Position numbers and translations under genes: made by a program
Part shown: in pieces, positions 1-8,777 of the stretch
Layout of the letters: each line of letters starts with the position of its first letter
Numbering within the stretch: position 1 is the first letter of the stretch
Source of the DNA: Akkermansia muciniphila
Lineage (GTDB): Bacteria; Verrucomicrobiota; Verrucomicrobiia; Limisphaerales; UBA11320
Length of the DNA stretch: 37,712 bases
NCBI GenBank assembly: GCA_945861575.1
Contig: CAMAVD010000016.1
Location: 1 to 37,712, forward strand
Direction of reading: 5' to 3'
The notes under the pieces: model-generated
What the model was told of the DNA's origin: nothing
Databases searched by the model: none
The model's input: only the letters and a program-made list of their open reading frames with translations

Positions 1-1501
1 CGACCTCGAGGCTCCCCTTCTCCTTGCCATCCAACATGAACGCCTGACCGACTAAGCCTTCCACCCACTTCGGACTCCATCCTTCCTGAGGATTCCGGAG
101 AGAAACGGGCTGCTGATCCCAGGACCCTGTCAGAGCGGCATCGAGTCCCAGACTCAAACGCATCCCAGCAGGCGTAGACGGCTGAGCGGACATTTTCCGT
201 AATCCTTCCTCCCACGCGCCCTGTTCCGCAGGCAGCGTGCCTTCTACCCTCTTGATCTGGGCCTCGGCGGACACGATAGCCTCATCGAATTGATTCAATC
301 GTGCCTGCTGCTCGGGCCTCACAACCTTGATAGTCGGAGCTGCGTTCCCTTTACTCCCATCGAGTCCCTTCTCGTCGATGTTGTTGAAGAAGGCGTAGAA
401 GCGGTAGTAGTCCTTTGCTGTGATCGGATCGTATTTGTGATCGTGACATTGAGCGCAGGCCATCGTTAGCCCAAGCCACACCGTCGAAGTGGTATTCACC
501 CGATCGTTCAAATAAGCGGTGAGGTATTCCTCCGGAACAGCCCCCCCCTCATAGTTGATCATGTGATTGCGGTTGAAGCCGCTGGCAACCTTTTGATCGA
601 GGGTCGGCTCCGGAAGCAAGTCTCCCGCAAGCTGTTCAATGGTGAATTGATCAAAGGGCATGTTGTCGTTGTAGGCCTTGATCACCCAATCCCGCCAGTG
701 GGTCATGTCACGCGCAGAGTCAATATGGTACCCATGGGTGTCCGCATAACGCGCCGCGTCCAGCCAGTCCAAAGCCATCCGCTCTCCGTAATGCGGGGAA
801 CTCAGGAGCCGGTCGATGACCCGCTCGTAAGCAGTGTCAGAGGAGTCTGCCAGAAAAGCGTCGACTTCCGCGGGCGTTGGAGGCAAGCCGGTGAGATCAA
901 GGGTTGCGCGACGGATAAGCGTCTGCTTGTCCGCTTCGGGGGCAGGCCGCACCCGATGCGCCTCAAGCTTGCTCAGGATGAAAGAGTCGATGCCATTTCG
1001 CAGCCATTTGGCATCCGCGACGGGGGGCAGCGGAGGATGAGCCGGGCGGATGAAGGCCCAGTGCAATTGGTATTCGCCACCCTCTTTGACCCAGCGCGCG
1101 AGCAATTCGATTTGAGCAGAGTTAAGCGGTTTACCGCCCTTTGCAGGGGGCATTCTATCGTCTTCGTCATGGGTCAGGATGCGTTTGACGAGCTCACTGC
1201 TCTCTGGCTTTCCGGGAACGATGGCGATGGCACCAGACTTCAACGGCTTGGTTCCGGAGGAGGGCAGATCCAATCTAAGCCCACTCTTGCGCTTGGAATC
1301 GTCCGGGCCATGGCATGCGAAGCAGTGATCGGAGAGGATCGGCCGGATATCACGGTTGAAATCGAGTCGGCCGGACTGAGTCTCAGCAGCGAGAATAGCC
1401 CCGGAGCTGGCAGCCCATAGGGCGACCAGTCCCCGCGCGCTACGCGTGGCGAAAACCCAGATGCGTCGAGCTGGAAGGGTCGCAAACATCGTCGTCATCA
1501 T
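1..1501 (-). CDS. PSD1 / planctomycete cytochrome c-type protein (DUF1549/DUF1553 family), 3' end outside window
   Basis: Own minus-strand translation, open from ATG at 1501 to the window edge: MMTTMFATLPARR...LDFNRDIRPILSDHCFACHGPDDSKRKSGLRLD...RMPPAKGGKPL...RNGIDSFILSKLEAHRVRPAPEADKQTLIRRATLDLTGLPPT...YGERMALDWLDAARYADTHGYHIDSARDMTHWRDWVIKAYN...MACAQCHDHKYDPI. CxxCH-type motifs and the DUF1549 signature. Missing from the ORF track because it runs off the window. Confidence 0.93.
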   Translation of the reverse strand, partial: MMTTMFATLPARRIWVFATRSARGLVALWAASSGAILAAETQSGRLDFNRDIRPILSDHCFACHGPDDSKRKSGLRLDLPSSGTKPLKSGAIAIVPGKPESSELVKRILTHDEDDRMPPAKGGKPLNSAQIELLARWVKEGGEYQLHWAFIRPAHPPLPPVADAKWLRNGIDSFILSKLEAHRVRPAPEADKQTLIRRATLDLTGLPPTPAEVDAFLADSSDTAYERVIDRLLSSPHYGERMALDWLDAARYADTHGYHIDSARDMTHWRDWVIKAYNDNMPFDQFTIEQLAGDLLPEPTLDQKVASGFNRNHMINYEGGAVPEEYLTAYLNDRVNTTSTVWLGLTMACAQCHDHKYDPITAKDYYRFYAFFNNIDEKGLDGSKGNAAPTIKVVRPEQQARLNQFDEAIVSAEAQIKRVEGTLPAEQGAWEEGLRKMSAQPSTPAGMRLSLGLDAALTGSWDQQPVSLRNPQEGWSPKWVEGLVGQAFMLDGKEKGSLEV

Positions 1502-1716
1502 AGCGCATTGGATTCACTGTGCACGAATTTGATTCGTTTTTATGCGAGAAAACATGGAGGCATGCTCTCTGCAGTATCTCCGGTCTACCTTGGCGATTTG
1601 GAGGAGCTGACACAAGGAAAAGTGCCCTCCAAAGCCCTCCCAGGAGATGGAGTGCCGGTATTCCCGTCTGCTGTTGGAGGCTTGTGATTGCTACAAAGGA
1701 GCATTAGGCTTGCCCT

Positions 1717-4566
1717 ATGTTCCACCTCCTAGCAACTTGCACAGCTGTCACGCTCGCTTTGCTCATGACGGTCATCGGTCCGCCCCGTACCTCCGCCGCG
1801 TTAAGCACACCGCAGTTCCTACCAATAGGAGGCCACTACTCCAACACCGTGTCCGTCACGGTCTCTAATCCAAACCCGCAAACACTCCTCCGCTACACCC
1901 TCAACGGTGCCGAACCGTTGTCCACCTCCCTGCTAGGTGGATCGACACCGTTCTTGCTGACCAATCGCTCCCTGGCCAGCAATGTTCTCTCCCTCTTTCC
2001 AGGGACCGCAACCGTGAATCAACACACGGACGGATGGCTTCCCCCAAAAGGCTTGATTCCCAAAGCGACGGTGCTCCGGGCCCGCGCGTTTGGCGATGGC
2101 ACCAACGCCAGCCCCACCGAGTCGCATACGTATTTCGTGGGGATGAACCCGATGCAGAAATACCGACTGCCGGTGGTGTCGCTCACCCTCAACACCAACG
2201 ATCTCTTCAACTTCCAAACCGGTAACTATGTGCTGGGCAAAGTCTTCGACGACTATGTGAAGGCACATCCCGGCGAACCTCTGACCGGTCATACCCCAGC
2301 CAACTACACACAGCGTGGGCCTTCCTGGGAGAAACCCGCCTTCATGGAGTGGTTTGAGCCGGATGGCACAAGAGCCTACACACGAAACGTTCTAATCGAT
2401 ATTCAGGGCCAGTCCTCCCGCTCCTTCCGTCAAAAGTCCCTCGGCTTAAAAACCACCGCGGACGCCCTGGGCGTGGACACTTTCCGCTATCCGTTCTTCC
2501 CCGGCCTGACCAACCGCAATGGCGAAACTCTCAAGCGCTTTGATCACCTGCGACTCGGGAACTCAGGCAACGACTGGGCCTACACCCTCTACCGGGACGC
2601 TCTCTGTCATACTCTTGCAGGGCCAACCCAGGTCGACACCCTCGCCTACCGCCCGGTGGTCGTCTATCTGGATGGTGAGTTTTGGGGGATTCACAACCTC
2701 AGAGAGCAGCAGGATCCCGACTTCATCATGGATCACTACAGTGTGCCTCAGAAAGAGGTGGTCATCGTCCAACCTCCTGGGCTCCTGCTGGAGGGGTTAG
2801 CCGGAGACGAAGCAGCCTTCACCCGGCTGGTCTCGTTTCTTGAAACCAAGGATCTGAACCAGGGCACCAACTACGCCTATGCCGCCACGCAGATGGATCT
2901 CGAGAATTTCATCGCGTATCAGGTAGCCGAGATTTACTTCGGGAACGCGGACTGGCCGCACAACAACATCCGGACTTGGCGTCGGCGCACGCCAACCTTC
3001 ACGCCCTCCGCTCCCTACGGCCACGACGGACGCTGGCGCTGGCTGCTCTTCGACGTTGATCTGGGATACGGCCATCCTTGGAGCGGTGGTTTTGGGGAGA
3101 ACTCGCTGTCCTACGCCCTCAATCCGAACGGCCGACCCGGTCTCAACGCACCTTGGTCCACCGTCATTCTGCGCCGACTGATGACCCGGCCCGAATTCCG
3201 CACACAATTCATCAACACCTTTGCCGACGCCCTGAACAGTCTCTACAAGGAAAGCCGAGCCACGAATCTGGTGACTCAGCTCCAGGCAGCCATCGAACCG
3301 GCGATGCCCGACCACATCCAACGCTGGCGAACCCAAGGCGACTCGACCAACGGGTGGAAAAACGAGGTCAAAGTCATGAGCCTGTTCGCCAGCCAGCGAC
3401 CCATCTACGTCCGGCAACATCTGGTCACACAATTCAGCCTCTCCGGTTTCGCGAATGTGACCGTGGACATGGAGCCGCGCGGAGCCGGTGAGTTCCAACT
3501 CAACAGCCTCCGTATCAACGAAGGGACACCAGGTCTTTTGGGCACCAATCTCTACCCCTGGCGGGGAACCTATTTCCGCGGCGTCCCCATCCAACTGGAA
3601 GCGCGTGCGCGTCCGGGCTATCGCTTTGCAGGCTGGGTGGGCCGACCGGAGTTGGGATCCAATGCCGCCCTGACATTCAGCCTGCTGGGAGCCACCAATC
3701 TCACCGCACGCTTCGAACGAAAGGTGGAAGCCCACGCCCTTGCTCAGGGTCCTTTCGTCTTCACCTCCTGGCCCCGCGTCACGCCCGCTGGCGTTTGGCC
3801 CGTCCACATGGTGTTGGAGCAAACCAGCCAGCACGATCCGCGGCTGGGCACGCCCATGGACGGCGAATGGACGCTCCCCTACAACCTTGTTTCACGTAGC
3901 CGCATCCTGGGTCTGGAAAACGCTGGTCTGGCCTTCTTGAACACCTCAGACCCACAGTCTACCCCCGGGGCCGGGTTCGTCGGCAGCGCCGTATTGGCCC
4001 TCAACAGTCTGGGAGCAACCAATATCCTGGTGAGTTGGGTGGGAGGAACCGTGGCCACCAACGAGCAGAACCATGCCCTCCGACTGCAATACTCCATCGG
4101 AGACCGGCCCTTCATTGATGTGCTCGATTCAGGTGGCCGACCGGTGGAATACCTGAGACATCCCACCCCCGGGCATGAGGCGTTGATGGGGCCAACTCGT
4201 CTTCCTCCCACAGCCGCTCACCAGGCGAGTCTGCGGCTGCGTTGGAAGTACTACCTCGTCGAAGAAGGCAAAGGGCCTCGCGCCCTGCTGCGGTTGGACG
4301 ACATAATGGTCGAAGCGGACACTCCCAGCGCCACGGCCCGCAACCTAGCTCTCACCCGAGACAACAGTGCTGCCTGGCAGCTGAGCTTAACCGCCTCCCC
4401 GCGCCGCGAGTATCTGCTTCAAGAATCCACAGACCTGCGTAGTTGGAGCGACATTGCCCGCTCGGTTACCAGCCTAGCCGGTGAATCGCTCACCCCTCTT
4501 CCTCACACTTCCGAGGCTAAAAACAGGTTCTACCGGTTCCTGCCGCTGAGTCCTTTTCTCCCCTAA
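1717..4566 (+). CDS. CotH kinase family secreted protein, with N-terminal chitobiase-like Ig-like segment
   Basis: 949 aa; signal-peptide-like N-terminus; LRLGNSGNDWAYTLYRDALCHTL...YRPVVVYLDGEFWGIHNLREQQDPDFIMDHYSV and WRWLLFDVDLGYG are CotH-kinase hallmarks; C-terminal YLLQESTDLRSWSDI motif common in secreted Verrucomicrobia proteins. Confidence 0.9.
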   Translation: MFHLLATCTAVTLALLMTVIGPPRTSAALSTPQFLPIGGHYSNTVSVTVSNPNPQTLLRYTLNGAEPLSTSLLGGSTPFLLTNRSLASNVLSLFPGTATVNQHTDGWLPPKGLIPKATVLRARAFGDGTNASPTESHTYFVGMNPMQKYRLPVVSLTLNTNDLFNFQTGNYVLGKVFDDYVKAHPGEPLTGHTPANYTQRGPSWEKPAFMEWFEPDGTRAYTRNVLIDIQGQSSRSFRQKSLGLKTTADALGVDTFRYPFFPGLTNRNGETLKRFDHLRLGNSGNDWAYTLYRDALCHTLAGPTQVDTLAYRPVVVYLDGEFWGIHNLREQQDPDFIMDHYSVPQKEVVIVQPPGLLLEGLAGDEAAFTRLVSFLETKDLNQGTNYAYAATQMDLENFIAYQVAEIYFGNADWPHNNIRTWRRRTPTFTPSAPYGHDGRWRWLLFDVDLGYGHPWSGGFGENSLSYALNPNGRPGLNAPWSTVILRRLMTRPEFRTQFINTFADALNSLYKESRATNLVTQLQAAIEPAMPDHIQRWRTQGDSTNGWKNEVKVMSLFASQRPIYVRQHLVTQFSLSGFANVTVDMEPRGAGEFQLNSLRINEGTPGLLGTNLYPWRGTYFRGVPIQLEARARPGYRFAGWVGRPELGSNAALTFSLLGATNLTARFERKVEAHALAQGPFVFTSWPRVTPAGVWPVHMVLEQTSQHDPRLGTPMDGEWTLPYNLVSRSRILGLENAGLAFLNTSDPQSTPGAGFVGSAVLALNSLGATNILVSWVGGTVATNEQNHALRLQYSIGDRPFIDVLDSGGRPVEYLRHPTPGHEALMGPTRLPPTAAHQASLRLRWKYYLVEEGKGPRALLRLDDIMVEADTPSATARNLALTRDNSAAWQLSLTASPRREYLLQESTDLRSWSDIARSVTSLAGESLTPLPHTSEAKNRFYRFLPLSPFLP

Positions 4567-4622
4567 TCCGCGCGATTGGGTTCCTTCGGACCCCCTGAAC
4601 CACTTCATCCTGGATGCCGTTG

Positions 4623-4709
4623 ATGATGGAGAAAGCGAACCTGGAGTGGACCCTGGTGAGCACGGCCTACCACCTTAAGAGACTGCACCGAAGGGTAGGG
4701 ACGCTCTGA
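4623..4709 (+). pseudogene. Decayed transposase C-terminal remnant (copy 1)
   Basis: Translates to MMEKANLEWTLVSTAYHLKRLHRRVGTL*, resembling the EWTLVCTAYNLKRL-type C-terminus of IS transposases (IS1182/IS5-like). A diverged copy lies at 7621-7704. Confidence 0.6.
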
Positions 4710-4774
4710 AAAGCAAGCGGAGCGGGATGAATGAGGCAAAACAGACCGGATCTGACCCGTCAGACTGAGTTTCC

Positions 4775-4799
4775 CCAAAATCCGGCTGCCGGATTTTGG
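4775..4799. repeat. Perfect 11-bp inverted repeat (hairpin, 3-nt loop)
   Basis: CCAAAATCCGG-CTG-CCGGATTTTGG, between convergent genes (CotH and anti-sigma). Confidence 0.85.
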
Positions 4800-4801
4800 T
4801 T

Positions 4802-4892
4802 CTAGCAGGCCAACGCCCAGAAAACCCTGCAACCAAAAGATAGCCCTGGCGGGCACCTTGCAGAACGATATTCTACGACGATGGCCTGCTAG
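4802..4892. repeat. 11-bp inverted repeat pair flanking about 69 bp
   Basis: CTAGCAGGCCA (4802-4812) and TGGCCTGCTAG (4882-4892), perfect inverted match; right arm overlaps the anti-sigma stop codon. Confidence 0.8.
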
Positions 4893-5692
4893 GGCATCGC
4901 CTTGGCAAAGGCGAGTTGAATAACCTCCTCCGCCCCGCCATTCGAAACCAGGGCACACACCACGGCACCCTCCTGCCAGAAGACAGCGGTCATTCCTTTG
5001 ACGGTATAGACCTGAAAACTGATTCCATTGTTCTGCCGCACGATGGCCCCGGACGGGAGATCCCCCACCTTCCCTAGATACATCTGACAAACAACCTGCT
5101 GTTTGTTCGGCCCCTCATAAACGAAGAGCGCGCGAGGCCGGTCCGAGGGCGCTTGTACCCGCCCTCCAACGAGCTGGTACTTCATCATACCTAGATCGAA
5201 GACCCTGGTATTGAATGAAACGCCGTGCGTGGCAAAAAACGACTCCATTGCCTTCACGTCGTTGGTGACCAATTCCAGCGCGAGACTCCGGGCTTCCACG
5301 GCGCGATAATCTGCCGCAAACGTTTCCGGAAGAGAGCCGGGGCGCCCAAGGTAAACGGCGGTGAGAACCGCAGCCAGGACTGCCACAGCGGCGGCAGCCA
5401 TCCAAGGGAGCATGGCCCGCTTCTGGGACCTCTGAGGCATGGGCAGAACCGTCACCATAGGCTGCTCAGCCCTCAGGGAGCGGAGAATCCTCTCCTGCAG
5501 CTCAGGAGGTAATCCCGCCGGAACATAATGCCGCGCGGTCTGCTGCTTGGTCCAAGCCGCCGCCTCATACTCACGCCGGCATTCAGGGCAGCCCTCGAGG
5601 TGCCTCTCCACCTCGGCGCAGGTGTCCGCATCGAGCCGCTGATCCAGCCAGTCCTGGAGTTCGTCTTTATAATGACGTGACGGTGTCGACAT
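4889..5692 (-). CDS. Anti-sigma factor with N-terminal zinc-finger (zf-HC2-like), membrane-anchored
   Basis: MSTPSRHYKDELQDWLDQRLDADTCAEVERHLEGCPECRREYEAA (HxxxCxxC), TM segment MLPWMAAAAVAVLAAVLTAVYLG; starts just after the stop of the upstream ECF sigma gene. The listed ORF 4889-5815 includes a probable non-native N-terminal extension. Confidence 0.88.
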   Translation of the reverse strand: MSTPSRHYKDELQDWLDQRLDADTCAEVERHLEGCPECRREYEAAAWTKQQTARHYVPAGLPPELQERILRSLRAEQPMVTVLPMPQRSQKRAMLPWMAAAAVAVLAAVLTAVYLGRPGSLPETFAADYRAVEARSLALELVTNDVKAMESFFATHGVSFNTRVFDLGMMKYQLVGGRVQAPSDRPRALFVYEGPNKQQVVCQMYLGKVGDLPSGAIVRQNNGISFQVYTVKGMTAVFWQEGAVVCALVSNGGAEEVIQLAFAKAMP

Positions 5693-5693
5693 A

Positions 5694-6308
5694 TCAGGCC
5701 TGTGTCCCTCCAATGAAGCCCTGTTTGCGCGCGTAGTTGCGCAACTCAACAAACAGCACCCGACGTGCTCGAAACAATCTCGAGCGAAGGGTACCAAGCG
5801 GACAACCCAAAACACCCGCAGCCTCCTCGTAAGTCAACTGCTCCACATCCACCAGCAGAACGGCCGCACGAAATTCCTCGGGCAGTTTGCCGAGAGCCTC
5901 GGAGATCTCGGGGCCCTGCCAGGCATCGGCCGTCCCCAGCAGCCCGACGAAGTCCTCATCCCAGCCAGGATCCGCCAGTTCCCGATGATAGGTCTCCTCC
6001 CATTCCTCAATCGAAACAATCTGAGGGTCGCGCTGATCCTTGCGGTACTTGTTCACGAAGACGGAGTACAGGATCGTGAAGAGCCAAGCCTTGGCGTTTG
6101 TCCCTTCGACAAAGTTAGCAAAGGTCCTGCACGCCCGCATATAGGTCTCCTGAACAATATCAGCCGCATCCTCAGGCCGCCGCGTCAAGGAGAGCGCTTT
6201 ATTGTAGAGAGCCCCCATGAACGGCACCGCCACCGCTTCGAACTGAGCGGTGGACGTTTGACCGTCGTTGGGGACTCCGAATGACATTGGAACTGCCACC
6301 ACCTTCAA
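5694..6308 (-). CDS. ECF RNA polymerase sigma factor (sigma-70 family); start may be 6287
   Basis: 204 aa; RRPEDAADIVQETYMRACRTF (sigma2) and LPEEFRAAVLLVDVEQLTYEEAAGVLGCPLGTLRSRLFRARRVL (sigma4). Confidence 0.93.
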   Translation of the reverse strand: MKVVAVPMSFGVPNDGQTSTAQFEAVAVPFMGALYNKALSLTRRPEDAADIVQETYMRACRTFANFVEGTNAKAWLFTILYSVFVNKYRKDQRDPQIVSIEEWEETYHRELADPGWDEDFVGLLGTADAWQGPEISEALGKLPEEFRAAVLLVDVEQLTYEEAAGVLGCPLGTLRSRLFRARRVLFVELRNYARKQGFIGGTQA

Positions 6309-6360
6309 CGCTAAGGAGTCAGGAAGCTAGAAATTTTCTTTTTAGAAAGTTGCCTCCGCG

Positions 6361-6392
6361 GGAACTTTTTCGAGGGACGGCTTGTTAAGCAC
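6361..6392 (+). promoter_or_regulatory. Possible ECF-type promoter
   Basis: GGAACTTTTT at 6361 upstream of the propeller gene and divergent from the ECF sigma gene; GGAAC is a typical ECF -35 core. The -10 (around TTGTTA) is not convincing. Confidence 0.3.
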
Positions 6393-6432
6393 TGATGACG
6401 GGCAAACACACTACACCAAAAAACGAAGCAGA

Positions 6433-7368
6433 ATGAAAAACGCATCCTTCCTCCACCGCTTACCCACCGTGGCCATCGTGTCACTCGGCATGACAACCGC
6501 GTCCGAAGTCCTAGCCGCCCCGCCCGCTCCGGCCTACCAATTTCGCGTGGTGGCCTCGGGGCTTTACCGTCCCACAGGCATCGCGGTCCAAGGCAGCCAC
6601 ACCCTCTTCTTCACCCAAGTGCCCACACCTGGAATCGGGGCTGCCAAGGGCGGCTCAAATTCCGTCAGCCAACTCGCTCTCTGCAGTGGCAAAGTGGATG
6701 TGCTGCACATCGGTGAGCCGGAGCCGGTTAACATCACCCTCGGTTCCGACAATGATCTGTATTGGACCTGCAAGAGCGCAGGCGTGATCCTCAAGCAGGA
6801 TGACGACGGAGTCACAACTGTTCTGCTGAAGGATCTGGCGAAGCCCAGCGGCATCACGGTGGATCGATGCGGAACGGTCTATTACACTCTCGTGCCTACT
6901 CTGGGTATTCCAGGTGCCGCCGGTGGCATGAACAGTGTCAATTTCGCCATTGGCAACCAGACCTACCCTCTGCATATGGGCGAGCCGGAGCCAACGGATA
7001 TCGTGGTATCACGCGATGGCGACCTCTACTGGACCTGCAAAAGCGCAGGAGTGATCCTCACCCGCTCCGGAAGCACGGGCGAAATCAGCCCCCTGCTCGA
7101 CGAACTGGATAAGCCGACGGGCATCGCAATCGATGCTGATGGGAGAAATCTCTACTGGACTGAAGTCCCCACCCCAGGGGTGGCGGGCAAGGACGGAGGA
7201 AAGAACAACGTCTGGCAATACGACCTGAAAGCCTGCAAAAAGACACTCATCCATAGCGGCGACCCGGAGCCGACGGATGTCGCGGTCGCACGCAACGGGA
7301 ACATCTATTGGACCTGCTCGAGCGCAGGCGTGATTGTAGAAGCCAAGCGCAAGCCCTCCCGCCGCTAG
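6433..7368 (+). CDS. Secreted beta-propeller (YWTD/NHL-like) repeat protein
   Basis: MKNASFLHRLPTVAIVSLGMTTASEVLA signal-like start; repeats LYWTCKSAGVIL / LYWTCKSAGVIL / IYWTCSSAGVIV alternating with FFTQVPTPGIGAAKGGSNSV / YYTLVPTLGIPGAAGGMNSV / YWTEVPTPGVAGKDGGKNNV. ORF start listed at 6382. Confidence 0.8.
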   Translation: MKNASFLHRLPTVAIVSLGMTTASEVLAAPPAPAYQFRVVASGLYRPTGIAVQGSHTLFFTQVPTPGIGAAKGGSNSVSQLALCSGKVDVLHIGEPEPVNITLGSDNDLYWTCKSAGVILKQDDDGVTTVLLKDLAKPSGITVDRCGTVYYTLVPTLGIPGAAGGMNSVNFAIGNQTYPLHMGEPEPTDIVVSRDGDLYWTCKSAGVILTRSGSTGEISPLLDELDKPTGIAIDADGRNLYWTEVPTPGVAGKDGGKNNVWQYDLKACKKTLIHSGDPEPTDVAVARNGNIYWTCSSAGVIVEAKRKPSRR

Positions 7369-7395
7369 CCTCCAATTTCTTCGCACTTCCGTCGC

Positions 7396-7425
7396 AGCCC
7401 GCTTTCCCGAAAGGAAAAGCGGGCT
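7396..7425. terminator. Hairpin downstream of the propeller gene (terminator-like, no U-tract)
   Basis: AGCCCGCTTTCC-cga-aaGGAAAAGCGGGCT stem with one bulge; a second IR CTGATCGG (7424-7431)/CCGATCAG (7447-7454) follows. Confidence 0.45.
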
Positions 7426-7620
7426 GATCGGTTGTCCGGTGCACAGCCGATCAGAAGGGTTGTCAGACTCTGCTGTCAGGTGACGTCGGGGCAGAACCAG
7501 TTCGGTATGTCATCCCCCCCTAGACCCTGTCGGACTTGTCCCCACCGGACGTGAGTCCGGGTGTGGAGCGCGTTTGTGCTGAACTATCCCTTCAGAATTC
7601 GTCGCGACAGACTGCGTGGA

Positions 7621-7704
7621 TTAGCGAAAGCGAAGCGGGAGTGGACCCTGGTGAGTGCGACCTAGACTCGGATAAGACTGCATCGGAGGGGAGGGACACG
7701 CTGA
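7621..7704 (+). pseudogene. Decayed transposase C-terminal remnant (copy 2, with internal stop)
   Basis: LAKAKREWTLVSAT*TRIRLHRRGGTR*; nucleotide-level match to 4629-4740 (GAAAGCGAA..GGAGTGGACCCTGGTGAG..CG.CCTA..AGACTGCA.CG.AGGG.AGGGAC..CTGAA.AG.AAGCGGA..GGGAT). Confidence 0.6.
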
Positions 7705-7749
7705 AGAGGAAGCGGAATGGGATACTTTGTAAAAAAGTACCAGCCTTTC

Positions 7750-8661
7750 ATGAAATGCTCTGCTAACCTTCGGTCCATGCGCCTGCTTTATCTGCTCGTC
7801 AGAAGCCCTCGCAACTGCGGCTTCGTCGCCCTGCTAGCCAGCCTCTGCCTGCCTGCCCAAACACAGGCCGAGCCCCACCCGCTTGAGCTGCAGATCATGA
7901 CCTTTAATCTTCGCTACGCGAGCACGAACCCTCCCAATGCCTGGCCCGTTCGACGGCCCGTCATGCGCGAGTGCCTGCGGCAGTCGCGGCCAGATATCAT
8001 GGGCACACAGGAGGGTCTCTATGGACAGATCCAAGACCTGGCAAGCGATCTTCCCGACTACGAGTGGATCGGGACCGGACGCGAAGGGGGAAGCCGTGGA
8101 GAGTTCGCAGCCGTATTCTTTCGTCGGTCACGATTCGAGCCCATGGCCTATGATCACTTCTGGCTCTCGGACATACCCAATCTGATTGGCTCAGCCAGCT
8201 GGGGAAACAAGGTCGTGCGAATGGCGACTCTGGTGAGGCTCCGGGATCGGAAAACAGGGATCCAGTTCAACGTCATAAACGTCCATATGGATCATCAATC
8301 ACAGAAAGCCCGGGAGCGCAGCTCGCAGCTTCTGAGGGAACGCATCGCAGCGATGAAGGATGCCCTGCCTATTCTCCTTATCGGTGATTTCAACGCGGAA
8401 CCGCCCACCAACAAGGCCTATCAGATCCTGGTCGAAGGAGATTTTCTTAAAGACCTCTGGCTCGGGTCGCCTGTGAAACGAAATGATGGAGTCGAAACCT
8501 TCCACGACTTTAAGGGCCCCTCGGCAGGAGTCTATCGGATCGACTGGATTCTAGGACGAGGAAACTGGAAACCGCTGATAGCCGAGGTGATCACCTTCTC
8601 CCGAGGCAGGCAGTATCCCAGCGACCATTTCCCGGTCATGGTGAAGATGCGGCTGAACTGA
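7750..8661 (+). CDS. Endonuclease/exonuclease/phosphatase family protein (secreted)
   Basis: LQIMTFNLRYAS...DIMGTQEGLYGQIQDL...NVINVHMDHQS...LPILLIGDFNAEP...RIDWILGRG...YPSDHFPVMVKM. Start uncertain; ORF from 7717, alternatives 7750 or 7780. Confidence 0.92.
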   Translation: MKCSANLRSMRLLYLLVRSPRNCGFVALLASLCLPAQTQAEPHPLELQIMTFNLRYASTNPPNAWPVRRPVMRECLRQSRPDIMGTQEGLYGQIQDLASDLPDYEWIGTGREGGSRGEFAAVFFRRSRFEPMAYDHFWLSDIPNLIGSASWGNKVVRMATLVRLRDRKTGIQFNVINVHMDHQSQKARERSSQLLRERIAAMKDALPILLIGDFNAEPPTNKAYQILVEGDFLKDLWLGSPVKRNDGVETFHDFKGPSAGVYRIDWILGRGNWKPLIAEVITFSRGRQYPSDHFPVMVKMRLN

Positions 8662-8777
8662 CGAACTTCTAAGAAGCTCCCGGCGTAACACGTTCTAAAT
8701 CACTCGCCGCCCTGAAGGCCCACAATAAAGGGCTGACGCAGCAGCTTTGCATCCCCGGAGGAGGTGGAAGCATGAAT

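Noticed and set aside
563-1420. 285-aa plus-strand ORF
   Set aside because: Antisense to the PSD1 cytochrome-type gene, which has CxxCH and DUF1549 motifs.
2797-3834. 345-aa minus-strand ORF within CotH gene
   Set aside because: Antisense to a strongly supported CotH-family coding region; no recognisable protein features.
4605-5090. 161-aa minus-strand ORF
   Set aside because: Overlaps the anti-sigma gene in another frame and runs through the hairpin region; no motif support.
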